From: Xenorhabdus ehlersii
Lineage (GTDB): Bacteria; Pseudomonadota; Gammaproteobacteria; Enterobacterales; Enterobacteriaceae
Direction of reading: 5' to 3'
DNA length: 64,000 bases
Assembly (NCBI RefSeq): GCF_003610465.1
Contig: NZ_RAQI01000002.1
Coordinates: forward strand, 372,001 to 436,000
Shown here piece by piece: positions 30,290-39,848 of this stretch. Position numbers and translations under genes: made by a program. Under the pieces are notes generated by a model. The model did not search any database and had not been told where the DNA came from. It saw only the letters and a program-made list of their open reading frames with translations. Position 1 is the first letter of the stretch. Every line of letters begins with the position of its first letter.

Positions 30290-31350
30290 GCGGAAAAGAG
30301 CCTTACAGTGATGTTACCAATACGCAACCATTCAAGGTGATACTTATCTACCCGTGCGACAACATTTGCGATGGGAGCCATCAGGCGGCGGTCACGAATA
30401 CCGGGAATGAGGGAAATGCGCATCTCAATTTGGCTGCGGACCAACGGCTCACCCGGTGCCAGCCGCCCTACCGCATCGGTAATCACGGCCTTGATCTCCT
30501 GATTGGCGGCTTCAAGAGTGATGCCATCCAAAACGACTTCAATAACAAAATCCACGGGACGCAATGCGGGCGCTAATACCAGTGAGCTTTTAGCGGTGAC
30601 GGGGCGAACGTCGTCAATATGTGCCTGCACGGCAGTGATGATGTCTGCTGACGGCAATCCATCGGCGGAGGTGATCGCAATATCGACTGTGCCGAGGCCA
30701 CGGCGTAACGGGTAAACAAAGGCATTGGTGACACCGGGTACTTCCAGTGCCCAGCGGCGATAGTCGTATTTATTGCCGCCTGCGGGCGGTCGGCGAATGA
30801 TGTCGAGCAGTCTCACCAGCAGGCTAGCATCGGTTTCGGCATCTGTGCCGCCTGTCAGTGTCTGAACAACCGCACGGCTATTAACCCCCATCGGGGCACT
30901 GACCAGTTCAGCCTCCGTAGAGGATGACCGGTTGCCTGCTGCGCCGGATTGATTGGCAATGATTGCCACTGTTGCCTGTCCGTGCGGATCAATCGTCACG
31001 GCGGATGTGGTTTTAACAGAGACCGTTTCACCCCGCATTTCAGCCCCTGCGGGCAAAACGGCGCCGGGCGAACCGGTCAGGCTGGCGCTGCCTATCGCCG
31101 TCGTTGCTGGTTTGCGTGTCAGGTTACGGGTACGGGCGTGCAGTTCCAGATAGTCGCTGTCGGCGGTGTCCGGGAATATCTGGCGCACAATCCAGCCTTG
31201 ATGTTGATAAATACCCTCGGCCACGCTCGCCACCGAGGAGGCACGGACAAAATAATCACTGTCAGCGCCGATATCGGCATCCGGCAATTGATTCTTGATG
31301 TCCCGCAACAGATCATCGCGGATTTGCTGAAATTCCGGGGTAATCCACAT
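30286..31350 (-). CDS. Baseplate J family protein (Mu gp47-like)
   Basis: A 354-aa Baseplate_J protein that forms the wedge of the contractile tail baseplate. Typical elements are the N-terminal LRRDIKNQLPDAD-type helix, DYLELHARTRNLTRKPAT, and GGNKYDYRRWALEVPGVTNAFVYP. It abuts the gp46-like gene at the same base (ATG/stop overlap). Confidence 0.93.
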   Translation of the reverse strand: MWITPEFQQIRDDLLRDIKNQLPDADIGADSDYFVRASSVASVAEGIYQHQGWIVRQIFPDTADSDYLELHARTRNLTRKPATTAIGSASLTGSPGAVLPAGAEMRGETVSVKTTSAVTIDPHGQATVAIIANQSGAAGNRSSSTEAELVSAPMGVNSRAVVQTLTGGTDAETDASLLVRLLDIIRRPPAGGNKYDYRRWALEVPGVTNAFVYPLRRGLGTVDIAITSADGLPSADIITAVQAHIDDVRPVTAKSSLVLAPALRPVDFVIEVVLDGITLEAANQEIKAVITDAVGRLAPGEPLVRSQIEMRISLIPGIRDRRLMAPIANVVARVDKYHLEWLRIGNITVRLFSA

Positions 31351-31700
31351 CAGGCGATTCTCACGGTATGTTTAAAATTATGCGTCTGTTCGGCGGCATC
31401 AGTGACTTTAATCCAGAGCTGCGCCCGTTTGTGCTGGTCACGATGCACTGTGACGCTAATAGAGGTGGCACGGCCATCATCTAATATCGGCTGTAACGCC
31501 TGTTCAGCATACTGACGCGCCAGCACATAAATGCGTGACATGTCTTTCTCACGGGTCAGTTCATGCAAACGGGAACCCAGCGCAGGGTCAGCCCAGTAAC
31601 TGCCCAGGGGCGTCATCAGCCGCAGGTAAACCGCATTTTCCAGGCTGTTTGTTCGGGTGCCGGTATAGTCACCCGTTTGGGGATTTAATAATCTGTCCAT
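31350..31700 (-). CDS. Phage GP46 family baseplate protein
   Basis: A 116-aa GP46-family protein from the ATG at 31700 (MDRLLNPQTGDYTG). It contains LRLMTPLGSYWADPALGSRLHEL, conserved in contractile-tail baseplate proteins related to T4 gp25. A reading extended to 31916 would overlap the spike gene antisense-free but lacks family similarity; it also runs over the late promoter motif at 31737-31753, which supports the shorter form. Confidence 0.88.
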   Translation of the reverse strand: MDRLLNPQTGDYTGTRTNSLENAVYLRLMTPLGSYWADPALGSRLHELTREKDMSRIYVLARQYAEQALQPILDDGRATSISVTVHRDQHKRAQLWIKVTDAAEQTHNFKHTVRIA

Positions 31701-31707
31701 GCTGCAC

Positions 31708-31753
31708 AGTGTGGCAGCATGGGTAAATATCAGCAGTTGAGGGGGTTCAGCAG
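31708..31753 (-). promoter_or_regulatory. Candidate late (C-activated) promoter before gp46
   Basis: On the minus strand CTGCTGAACCCCCTCAA (31753-31737) is followed after 23 nt by CACACT (31713-31708). The 17-mer is identical to that before the protease gene. The start codon at 31700 would be close to the transcription start, so this copy is the least certain of the four. Confidence 0.6.
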
Positions 31754-31764
31754 AAGATGTTAGG

Positions 31765-32418
31765 TTAGGGAATGGATGAGCCGGTATTGCCACCGTTATG
31801 GCCGTTTGTGTGTTTGTGGCCGCGCACTGAGATGTTACCCGCTTTAACGTCACCCGTGGTTTGGTAGCTGCCGGATGTCTGGTTGATATTACCCTCAAAC
31901 GTCGCCCCTTTGCCACCCCGGATCGCCATCCCGCCGTTACCGGTGATGTGTGCCATCGCCGTCAATTGTTCGCTGGTTGTCACCATCGGTGTGTTAAAAT
32001 CCGCGTTATTGGCCGCATTCACCTCAAATGTCTTGCAGTTAACCCGATAGGTATCGCAGTCCACTTCGATAAGGCGGCCACGCTTGAGCACAATTTTTGC
32101 ACCTTCATCGGTATAAACGGCCACTTCCCCCGTCTTCAGCCCCGTCAGGCGATACGCGCCGTGCTCCGTGGCAATGACAATACCGTGTGAGGTTCGGCCG
32201 TTCAGGGGCAAGACAATGCCCATTGTGCCCGGTGGCGGGTTAGAGGTGTAGCCATACTGCTGGAAAAATTCCTGTCCCTGAAGCTGTTCGTCGGCGAGGC
32301 CCTCAGCCTGGATCGTCTGCACTTTTCCGCGACTGTCGGTCGCGCCTAACACGACCCTGAATGCCAGCCTAATGCTGTTTAATGCCTGGTTAATGCGTTG
32401 ATTCACTTGCGGCCACAT
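31765..32418 (-). CDS. Baseplate assembly/spike protein (Mu gp45, gpV-like)
   Basis: A 217-aa central spike protein that pierces the host outer membrane. An N-terminal OB-fold region is followed by a beta-helical part and the C-terminal RGHKHTNGHNGGNT, whose HxH pattern fits the metal-binding tip seen in P2 gpV and Mu gp45. The ATG at 32418 (GGGAG 8 nt upstream) shares one base with the upstream stop codon. Confidence 0.92.
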   Translation of the reverse strand: MWPQVNQRINQALNSIRLAFRVVLGATDSRGKVQTIQAEGLADEQLQGQEFFQQYGYTSNPPPGTMGIVLPLNGRTSHGIVIATEHGAYRLTGLKTGEVAVYTDEGAKIVLKRGRLIEVDCDTYRVNCKTFEVNAANNADFNTPMVTTSEQLTAMAHITGNGGMAIRGGKGATFEGNINQTSGSYQTTGDVKAGNISVRGHKHTNGHNGGNTGSSIP

Positions 32419-33629
32419 TATTGATTCTCCCACACGGGAACCGCCCGGAGTTGATCTTTACCTTTTTTCTTACTGCCTTTTTTCTTTTTCTTGTCTGGAT
32501 AGGCGTCAGGTATCCACACACCATCCTCTTTAAATCGCAGTGATGTCATTGCCCCCCCCGGACGGCCGCCGATGAACTCACGTCCCATCAGGAAGAAAAT
32601 GCCATCAATGCCATGCAGTTCGCTCTGAATGCGTACCCGTTGCCCCGGTTGCCAGAGTTCGCCGTTGGGGGTACGGTGGCCATGAACTTCCGCCCGGATA
32701 TCCAGTCCGGTTAAACGGGCATCCGCCATCGCCTTACGGGCGCGGTACTGCAATTGTTGCTGGTTGTCCACATCCCCGTTCGTCAGGATTTGCGGGCGAT
32801 AATAGGGAACAGTCGGGTCAGTGACTTTAATCCGGTAGTTATTGTGCCCTGTTTTCGCTGTGCTGCCTGAACCACCACTGGCAGCCGCAGCGGTGAACGT
32901 TGGCGGGGCAGTGACATCCACCGGCTTAATTTTCGGTTGGTTATCGGTTGTCGAGGCATGGCTTTGTGCCAGTAGGGTTAATTCGGAAAAACAGCCCTGT
33001 ATATTGCGGATGTCTGACAACGAAATGAGGTTATTGCCCTGACCATCACGGCGCATAATGAGATCGGCCACGGGCGGACTGCTATAGTCTGGGCCACCAA
33101 TAACCAGGGTGCCATCAGGATCTAACCACGGCCAAACGCCACGCGCTGCCGCTGCCCGTGCCAGTGCATCCCACGCCCGTTCACCGGGTTCGATATGCAC
33201 CCGGTCATTACGTGTCATGCCACTCGCCTGAATACGAATGCGGGTGATACCCAGTGGGCGAACGATGCTGGCAATCACTTCATCCAGATTTAACTGGCGG
33301 GCACTGAAGACAGGGGCAGCACAATCCACCAGAATGGCGGCATCATCGCGGCCACTCAAACTCAGCGTGACGCTACGGCGGTAAACGTCCCGCGTGACGC
33401 TGTCAACCCGGCCGGATAAAATCACCGTATCACGGATTTTCACTTTCACCGGCGCGCCGCGGACGGCATCCACAGGGAATACCCCGTCAGGCAATCCCAA
33501 TGAAAGTTGCCATGCATCCGTAGCCTTCAAAAAATCACTGTCAATGCGATAGCTTTGCCAGTCGCTGTGTGCCTTGCCATTCAATAGCAGCACGGGCTTA
33601 TCCTCGAATTGATTATCGGGTATAGGCAT
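32418..33629 (-). CDS. Baseplate hub protein (Mu gp44/P, gpD-like)
   Basis: A 403-aa hub protein of the Mu P/phage late control D group. Recognisable parts are the N-terminal beta domain LLLNGKAHSDWQSYRIDSDF, SLSGRDDAAILVDC, and the polar lysine-rich end. The ATG at 33629 has GGAG 9 nt upstream; a longer reading from 33665 lacks support. It overlaps the preceding gene by 17 bp. Confidence 0.88.
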   Translation of the reverse strand: MPIPDNQFEDKPVLLLNGKAHSDWQSYRIDSDFLKATDAWQLSLGLPDGVFPVDAVRGAPVKVKIRDTVILSGRVDSVTRDVYRRSVTLSLSGRDDAAILVDCAAPVFSARQLNLDEVIASIVRPLGITRIRIQASGMTRNDRVHIEPGERAWDALARAAAARGVWPWLDPDGTLVIGGPDYSSPPVADLIMRRDGQGNNLISLSDIRNIQGCFSELTLLAQSHASTTDNQPKIKPVDVTAPPTFTAAAASGGSGSTAKTGHNNYRIKVTDPTVPYYRPQILTNGDVDNQQQLQYRARKAMADARLTGLDIRAEVHGHRTPNGELWQPGQRVRIQSELHGIDGIFFLMGREFIGGRPGGAMTSLRFKEDGVWIPDAYPDKKKKKGSKKKGKDQLRAVPVWENQ

Positions 33630-35052
33630 TGAGAATATCTCCGGTTTTAATCGCGTTCGGGTCACGTAACCACGGATTCAGGCGCGCCAGTTCGGCGGCG
33701 CGGTGATAGTCGCCGTACCACTCGTGCGCCAGCAAGTGCAGATTGGTTGATGTGGTGACCGTTCGGCGGGTTAACGGCGGGCGGCGGTTCATAACGATGA
33801 TCGCCAGGGTCTGCAATTCCAGGGCAATGTGTTTCAACTGGGACACCACGCCACGCCACAACAACCCCACCGGCTCGCTGTCTTCGCTGATACGCTGGGT
33901 GCTGGGCTGATACTGGGTGCGCACCTCAGCAATCGCGGTCAGAATAGCCGTCCTGACGGTATTGACGATGCTGGTGATATCCGCCGGCGATAATCGGTCA
34001 GGCTGGACCTCGTCAGATAAAAGGGCAGTTGCCAGATTCGCCAATTCCCCGGCCGCCATGACCTGGTAGAGTACGCCCAGATCGCGGACATCCGCCAGGC
34101 TGGCATCCACCGGCATGGGAACGGGTGCCGTGATATCACGCTGAACCAACGCCGCAGGCAATGCGGTCAACTGATGTACGACCGCCACACTGTCCCCCCA
34201 GGCGGATAATAACGTGGTGGCACTGACCCCCTGGCTGAGCACCGCCGCCGTGGTGACGGTTCCCGGCAGATAGCCATCCTGTTGGCGGCGCGAGGCGGAT
34301 GAACCGGCAGATGAGGCATGACAGTTGGGCGGACGTGCTCCCCGGTCTAACTGAATCACATCAGACAGTTTCAGGTTCAGCAAATCCCCGATACCGCCCG
34401 TGCGCACATCCAGAATGGACAACAAATCATGCACAAAGGCGCGGGGGTATTTCAGGTAATCCACGCCCTGACTGATGACCCCGGCGATATCACCGCGCAT
34501 AATGGTCAGGGTATTTAACATACCAGCCAGTGCCGCCTTGCCTTTGGCGAGAAAGCGCATTCCTTTATGCACCGGTGCCATCACCTGCTCAAACAAATCT
34601 GAGGCACGCTCTGTCAGCTCGTTAATCGCATCAAACAGGCTGTCACCCAATTGCTCAGGGTGAACGTCACTGTGCAATTTCGTACCGAGGGTGGATTCCA
34701 GAAATACCAGCTCCACATGGCAACTGTCCGGTCCTTCAGCTTCATGCTGAATTTGATATTCAATACAGAGTACCTGTGGCACAGAACCGTAAATCGGGTG
34801 GATCAGCTCGCCAGTGCCGGGCTGGTCGAGCACTTTCATCAGGGCATCTAACTGGTGTTTGTAATTCTCTCCCCACAGGAACGCCGTCAGGCGAAAGTTC
34901 CGCGCCTTGCGGCCTAAATCCATGACAGTTGCCCCGTCAATAAACGGGTATTCGTGATCTTCATGGTCACGGGCCATGCTGTCCTGGGTATTGAGGACAT
35001 CAAATTTCACCCCACGGAAGGCCGCATCTTGCAGATCATCACGCCAGCTCAT
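33613..35052 (-). CDS. DNA circularisation protein N-like (Mu gp43)
   Basis: A 479-aa protein with the DNA_circ_N domain at residues about 1-95 (MSWRDDLQDAAFRGVKFDV, HEYPFIDGATVMDLGRKARNF). A LysM-like end (VRRHLLAHEWYGDYHRAAELARLNP) is seen at the C-terminus. In Mu, N is a tail component injected with the genome and was linked to circularisation. It overlaps the tape-measure gene by 4 bp. Confidence 0.92.
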   Translation of the reverse strand: MSWRDDLQDAAFRGVKFDVLNTQDSMARDHEDHEYPFIDGATVMDLGRKARNFRLTAFLWGENYKHQLDALMKVLDQPGTGELIHPIYGSVPQVLCIEYQIQHEAEGPDSCHVELVFLESTLGTKLHSDVHPEQLGDSLFDAINELTERASDLFEQVMAPVHKGMRFLAKGKAALAGMLNTLTIMRGDIAGVISQGVDYLKYPRAFVHDLLSILDVRTGGIGDLLNLKLSDVIQLDRGARPPNCHASSAGSSASRRQQDGYLPGTVTTAAVLSQGVSATTLLSAWGDSVAVVHQLTALPAALVQRDITAPVPMPVDASLADVRDLGVLYQVMAAGELANLATALLSDEVQPDRLSPADITSIVNTVRTAILTAIAEVRTQYQPSTQRISEDSEPVGLLWRGVVSQLKHIALELQTLAIIVMNRRPPLTRRTVTTSTNLHLLAHEWYGDYHRAAELARLNPWLRDPNAIKTGDILNAYTR

Positions 35053-37304
35053 GGGTATACCCCTCCGGTGCCGCGCCCGGCTTCGGCCGCGTTATACTCA
35101 TTGGTGACTTCGGCCAGCGTTCGGCCATCCAGCAGTAACTGAGAGGTAAACGTGATCGGGGGCAGGGGCGATGTTTGACTGTCCGGCAGTTTTTGAACCA
35201 GGTTAGTCTTCGGTGCCATGACAATGCCCGCTTTTTCGGCATCCTGTATTGTGATGGGCGCTTTTTTAATGGACAGTTCATCATCGAAGTTAAACAGGGA
35301 CTTAATATCATGCCAGGCGTCTTTTGCCCCGGCCGTGCCATAGTAGGTTTTTTCGAATTCGGTTAACTCACGACCCAAACGCTGGCGCACTTCGGCCAGT
35401 TTTTCATCCTTGCCCTGGATCTGGATCAAAGGAAAGTCCTGGGTGCCCTGATAGGCCGCCACCCCGGTGCCAATAACCGGGATGGCGCGACCCGCTGGCG
35501 TGGATAACAGCCGTGATAGTCCACCCGTCAGGCCGCTGGTCGAGGTACGCAGCCAGCGGCCAAATTGACCGAACCGTCCACCGCCACCAGAGCCGCCGCC
35601 TGCCGCCGCTGTACTGCCGGGCGGTATACCGCTCCGGCCGGTAATAAATTTCAGGCCGGCAAATGCCACGGCGGCGACAGTCATCGCCTCAATGGCGGTG
35701 GTAGCCCCGACAACGGCGGTAGTGAGATTGGGGAATTCTTTGCTAAAATCAGTCAGCAATTTTGAGACATCGCCCGTGAAGTCTGATAACGGTTTGACAG
35801 CATCCATCTCAGCAAAGTCTTTGGCATTTTTCGCCTGCTGGAGTTTAAACTCATTCTCATCCGCAATAACGGCCAGAGACTTTGCCCCTTCCCCCTGGCC
35901 TTTGGGCATCGTTAATTGGTTGCGCACATCCGCCTGAACGTCGCCAATGAACTGACGGTAGTTACGTATCGCCAGCAAGGCCATCATCGCCTGCTGGTCA
36001 GCCATTAATTGACCAATGGACGCGCTTTCGTATATCTTTTGTTGTGCTTGTAATATCCGCTGATATTCCGGTGACTTCTGGTCTGTACTCGCCAGCCCTT
36101 TTTCTATATGGCGTAATTCGGGGTTTTGCGCGGCGATCCTGTCTGTCAATAAGACGAGGGTTTCCAGCGGATCAATGCCTTTTCCCCGCGCATCGGCCAG
36201 GGTTTTCGCAATATCGATACCATATCTATCGACTTTAATCCTGGCCGCCCGCCGGGATAAATCGGTACTGTTCAGCTTAGCGATTAAGTTGGCAAGGTTA
36301 TTGCCCGCTTCATCCGATGAGGCGGCATTTTTTTTCGCCCCTTGCGTATAGGCGAGAATTTTAACCAAGTCCTCCAGGCCTTTGTAGCCGTTTTCATTGG
36401 CTTTTGACAAAATTTCCGGTAACCAGCGCGCCATATCGGCAAATTCAAATGCCCCTTCCTGTCCGGCACGAATGGCGGCGTCCAGGGCTTTCATCATATC
36501 GTCGGCGGAGGTGATACCATATCCTTTAAGCGACTCAATAACTTTGGCTAACTGCGCGCCGCTGACCTCGGTGACCGTCGCATATTGTTGTAATATGGGC
36601 ATCAACGCTTTGGTTTCTTCAAAACTGAATGCCCCATTGGCTAACATTTCACTCAGTAAATCAGCGGCCTGCTCCTTGGTGCCTCCCCCGGCGGCAACCG
36701 AATCGCGAATAATGGTATGCAGCTCGGCCTTGCCCGCTTTTCGGCCGGCGACATCCCGCTCATTAAAGGCCGTATTACTCAGATACGCCAGCCGCTGTTC
36801 ATAGCCCATCTGCGCCTTGACCGGCTTCGCCACCACCATACCACCCGCAGCTAACCCCCCGCCCACGGTCATCATTTTGCTGCCAAATGCTCCTAATTTT
36901 GCCAGCCGGCTGATGCCCTGCATTTCATTACGCAGGGCTGCGACACGCTGGCGCATCGCGTCATAGGCTCGGCTTTGTTCGGTGATGGACAGTGTCCCGC
37001 TGCGAGCCAGCCGGTTATAGCTGGCAATGGTGCGGGTGATTTCCCGCTGAATGGATCGCTCAGCGCGCACGCCCAGAGTTTCACGGGCGCGGGCATCCCG
37101 TGCCTGACGCCGGGCTTCGGCGGTCATCTCTTGTGACGCTTTGCGGCGCTGCTTCTGTTGGCGATTTTCACGCTCGGCGGCCTTGTCGGCGGCTTTTCCG
37201 GCATCTTCCGCACCTTTGACTACATCCCGCAATAGTTTAATGATATTTTGCGATGCTTCATCACGGAATGAGACTGCCAGGGATATTTTGAGATCACGTG
37301 CCAT
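35049..37304 (-). CDS. Tail tape measure protein (Mu gp42)
   Basis: A 751-aa tape measure protein that sets tail length. The N-terminus (residues 25-115) is highly charged and coiled-coil (AADKAAERENRQQKQRRKASQ). A conserved TMP core (residues 160-330, with ATVTEVSGAQLAKVIESLKGYG) and hydrophobic segments near 530-560 follow. It directly follows the chaperone pair, as in all contractile and long tails. Confidence 0.93.
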   Translation of the reverse strand: MARDLKISLAVSFRDEASQNIIKLLRDVVKGAEDAGKAADKAAERENRQQKQRRKASQEMTAEARRQARDARARETLGVRAERSIQREITRTIASYNRLARSGTLSITEQSRAYDAMRQRVAALRNEMQGISRLAKLGAFGSKMMTVGGGLAAGGMVVAKPVKAQMGYEQRLAYLSNTAFNERDVAGRKAGKAELHTIIRDSVAAGGGTKEQAADLLSEMLANGAFSFEETKALMPILQQYATVTEVSGAQLAKVIESLKGYGITSADDMMKALDAAIRAGQEGAFEFADMARWLPEILSKANENGYKGLEDLVKILAYTQGAKKNAASSDEAGNNLANLIAKLNSTDLSRRAARIKVDRYGIDIAKTLADARGKGIDPLETLVLLTDRIAAQNPELRHIEKGLASTDQKSPEYQRILQAQQKIYESASIGQLMADQQAMMALLAIRNYRQFIGDVQADVRNQLTMPKGQGEGAKSLAVIADENEFKLQQAKNAKDFAEMDAVKPLSDFTGDVSKLLTDFSKEFPNLTTAVVGATTAIEAMTVAAVAFAGLKFITGRSGIPPGSTAAAGGGSGGGGRFGQFGRWLRTSTSGLTGGLSRLLSTPAGRAIPVIGTGVAAYQGTQDFPLIQIQGKDEKLAEVRQRLGRELTEFEKTYYGTAGAKDAWHDIKSLFNFDDELSIKKAPITIQDAEKAGIVMAPKTNLVQKLPDSQTSPLPPITFTSQLLLDGRTLAEVTNEYNAAEAGRGTGGVYP

Positions 37305-37307
37305 ACC

Positions 37308-37502
37308 TTAACCCCGTTGTGTTAGTAGCGGTTTGGGTGTCTGACGCAGGGATTTAACCCGCTTGCGGTGTTTGTTTTTAGGGGCAGGTGCCCCCTGTAA
37401 TTGCCTTAATGCCGCAATCCAGCCGTCCAGTTCGGGGCGGCTCATGGTCAGGATGCGTTCATGGCTGAGACCGTATTGCCCCAGGGCAATACTGGCCAGC
37501 AT
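37308..37502 (-). CDS. Tail assembly chaperone, frameshift extension part (T domain)
   Basis: A 64-aa frame whose ATG at 37502 overlaps the stop of the upstream chaperone gene. It is most likely translated as a C-terminal extension through a -1 slip at 37535-37541: after the slip the reading continues KKKATAATERRRGIMLASIALGQYG and stays open to 37308. The basic C-terminus (KNKHRKRVKSLRQ) fits a tape-measure-binding domain. Independent translation from 37502 is possible but lacks a clear ribosome-binding site. Confidence 0.75.
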   Translation of the reverse strand: MLASIALGQYGLSHERILTMSRPELDGWIAALRQLQGAPAPKNKHRKRVKSLRQTPKPLLTQRG

Positions 37503-37849
37503 TATTCCGCGGCGTCGTTCGGTGGCAGCAGTCGCTTTTTTTTAACGTCAGCAATGGCCTGCTCCAGCACCTCAAAATCGTCACTGGTCAGTTGATCCAG
37601 CAACAATTCGGTGGTGATGTCTGGCGCGGGAATAGTCCCCAGCGTCACCAGGCATTTGGCGACCACGGCCATCCGGTAATGCAGATCGGCTGCATGCCCG
37701 TCAACCGTGCCGCACACCGATTCGGTTTCGTCCAGCGCCTCGTAGCTCTGGCGCATGGTGGGCAACCTGACGGTAAATGCATGATGCAAACGGCCAGTGT
37801 GTTCGACGCCATACAGCAGTGTTCCGCTTTGGGTTATTTGGGTTATCAT
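37502..37849 (-). CDS. Tail assembly chaperone (Mu gp41, G domain)
   Basis: A 115-aa phage tail assembly protein of the Mu gp41 family, placed between the tail tube and tape measure genes where frameshifting chaperones lie in nearly all long-tailed phages. Near its end it reads VKKKRLL over a run of eight A's, which contains the slippery heptamer. It overlaps the tail tube gene by 4 bp. Confidence 0.9.
   Translation of the reverse strand: MITQITQSGTLLYGVEHTGRLHHAFTVRLPTMRQSYEALDETESVCGTVDGHAADLHYRMAVVAKCLVTLGTIPAPDITTELLLDQLTSDDFEVLEQAIADVKKKRLLPPNDAAE
37535..37541 (-). other. Programmed -1 ribosomal frameshift site A AAA AAG
   Basis: On the minus strand the zero-frame codons are GTT AAA AAA AAG CGA, so the heptamer A AAA AAG is correctly phased. 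This is the same slippery sequence as in E. coli dnaX. A GC-rich downstream region (GACGCCGCGG) may add a stimulator. Confidence 0.8.
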
Positions 37850-38220
37850 TCAATGACCTCCCTTAATGCGGCCATTTTGATATCCCGTTTGGCTTCGTTA
37901 TCCACGGTGTATTTCGCGCCCACTTCGGTGGTAAAACAGTCCAGATAAGAGGTGCGGCGCCCGCCTTTCCCCGTGACCGGGTACTGGGTGATTTTAACGC
38001 CCACCAGGTTGCCCCAGTCCAGATCGCCCTCCAGCGGAATGACCACCGACAATGACAGATCGTAGGTCGCGATACCACTGGTGTACCCCTTGGCTCTGCC
38101 CGTTTTATTCATGGTCTTGACCAGCTTGCGGCCGGTGTTGATTTGCACATCCAAATCAGTGACCTCGATTTCACGGCCATCGACTTCTAACACAATGGCA
38201 CCAACATATTCTTCTAACAT
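37846..38220 (-). CDS. Tail tube protein (Mu gp40/M)
   Basis: A 124-aa tail tube protein that polymerises into the inner tube of the contractile tail. Conserved residues include LDVQINTGRKLVKTMNKTGRAKGYTSG and the beta-sandwich that follows. It lies immediately after the sheath gene, the standard order. Confidence 0.92.
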   Translation of the reverse strand: MLEEYVGAIVLEVDGREIEVTDLDVQINTGRKLVKTMNKTGRAKGYTSGIATYDLSLSVVIPLEGDLDWGNLVGVKITQYPVTGKGGRRTSYLDCFTTEVGAKYTVDNEAKRDIKMAALREVIE

Positions 38221-38230
38221 GGGTTACCTC

Positions 38231-39664
38231 TTATAAGTACAGGTCAATCCGGCCGGCAAAAACGTGCAGGCCATTGACGACATCCGCCGGAATTTCTGCA
38301 TCCAGCCGGTTGGGATCTTTATCGTTGCGTTCAACCAGTAACTTGTCCTTGTTTTCCTCGACCTGCTCCAGAATTTCGCTTTCTTCCAGCTTAAGCAGGA
38401 CATCCAGCAGTTCGGAACGGACTTTCTGGCGGGTGCGCTCATTGAGCTTGTCACGGGGAAACCGCTGTGAAATGCGCTCACGGCACGCCTTGCGGGTGTA
38501 GTCCAGTGTGCGGATAGTGGTCAGATCCAACAGGGAAATGTCGTCGACCCCCTCGGCATTTCGGGTGTAGGTAGTAATAGCCCGCACAATCTGCACGCGA
38601 TTCCCTGCACCGACCTCAATCGGCGTCAGGCCGTTATGCAGGGCGTTTTCCTGCTCGTTACGGCTGGCGCGGTGTGTCACCGGGGTAATATCCATGCCGG
38701 CCAGGGGCAAAGTATTTAAGGGGCGTGCGGGGTCTTCCTCACTGGCCATCACGGCACCATAGGCTGCCGCCAGTTCGGCGGGCAATTTGGCCGACCCCGG
38801 ATACCAGCCTATCGTCAGACGACCCGCGTTTATTTCGCCCGCCAGCGTGGTGCCCGTTGCCAGGGTGCCTGTCCAGCCCGCGACGCCAATCGCCCCGCGC
38901 TGCTCCATCGCATTGCCGGTCTGCTCCAGATGGGTACGCAACGCCAGCAACGCCGCCGGGGTACTGAAGGGGGAAATAATGATTTGATGTCCGGCAGCAA
39001 AAACGGCGTCCAGTGCCGGCTGAATATCAGGGTCATTTTCACCGCCGGCCATGTCGGACAGGGTGATACTGATACCTTTGGCGGTACATTCGGCTCTGAG
39101 GCAGACGGCATTGCCAAATGCCCCTGCCTGACGGGCCGTCAACGTAATGACGTCACGGGGTGTTTCGTCGGTGCCCTGATTGCGGATCGAGGCAATGATT
39201 GGTAACGCGGTTGCCGTCTCAACCGCGGCCACCACGGCGCTGTTGAGGGCGGCCAGACTGTCACCCGACTCGACAGCAATCTCCAGGCGCTGGTCACCCA
39301 CCCATAAGTACAGGGTGCCACTGCCCGTGGTGGCACCGGTCAGGCTCAGGGTAGCGGTGGCCGCGTTACCTGCGGTGGCGGTTTTCACGCCAATCACCTG
39401 CAATTGCAGATAGCTGTTGGCCTGAATGGCAGCACGGGCCATCAGGTGCGCCAGTGAGCCGGCCCCGAACTGGCGGGCGGCCTCGTTATCGGAATAGATA
39501 TCCAGCGGGGTCAGTGCCGCCGCCTGCGCCTGCGTGCCCATCGGGGCAATAATCAATACCCGCTGTGGGTTACCCGGCAGCGTGCGAACCGCCATGCGGG
39601 TATTAAATTCAAAATACTTGCCCGGCTTGCGGATGCTGGACGGAATGGTATCAAAACTAATCAT
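38231..39664 (-). CDS. Tail sheath protein (Mu gp39/L)
   Basis: A 477-aa contractile sheath subunit. Start ISFDTIPSSIRKPGKYFEFNTRMAVRTLPGNPQRVLIIAP matches Mu L-type sheaths. The middle domain contains GGENDPDIQPALDAV, and the C-terminal handshake region TTIRTLDYTRKACRERISQRFPRDKL is intact. It overlaps the small gp38-like gene by 8 bp. Confidence 0.95.
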   Translation of the reverse strand: MISFDTIPSSIRKPGKYFEFNTRMAVRTLPGNPQRVLIIAPMGTQAQAAALTPLDIYSDNEAARQFGAGSLAHLMARAAIQANSYLQLQVIGVKTATAGNAATATLSLTGATTGSGTLYLWVGDQRLEIAVESGDSLAALNSAVVAAVETATALPIIASIRNQGTDETPRDVITLTARQAGAFGNAVCLRAECTAKGISITLSDMAGGENDPDIQPALDAVFAAGHQIIISPFSTPAALLALRTHLEQTGNAMEQRGAIGVAGWTGTLATGTTLAGEINAGRLTIGWYPGSAKLPAELAAAYGAVMASEEDPARPLNTLPLAGMDITPVTHRASRNEQENALHNGLTPIEVGAGNRVQIVRAITTYTRNAEGVDDISLLDLTTIRTLDYTRKACRERISQRFPRDKLNERTRQKVRSELLDVLLKLEESEILEQVEENKDKLLVERNDKDPNRLDAEIPADVVNGLHVFAGRIDLYL

Positions 39665-39848
39665 GTTTCCTCGACTTACCCACCTTCGTCGTGGTGGGAA
39701 CGGCAGGCACTAAATCGCCCGCCGTGATTAACCGACGGTAATAGGCGCTATCCGGCACCGTCACGGGTTCGGCACCAATATAGCGCCGCGACTGGTTTTC
39801 CAGCGGGACATGCAGCCCCGCCGCGGCAGTCACAATTAATGTACTCAT
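39657..39848 (-). CDS. DUF2635 protein (Mu gp38-like)
   Basis: A 63-aa protein with the DUF2635 pattern VPLENQSRRYIGAEPVTVPDSAYYRRLI. It always lies between the terminator-type gp37 gene and the sheath gene in Mu-like phages. Its role is unknown, probably in tail assembly. Confidence 0.85.
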   Translation of the reverse strand: MSTLIVTAAAGLHVPLENQSRRYIGAEPVTVPDSAYYRRLITAGDLVPAVPTTTKVGKSRKHD

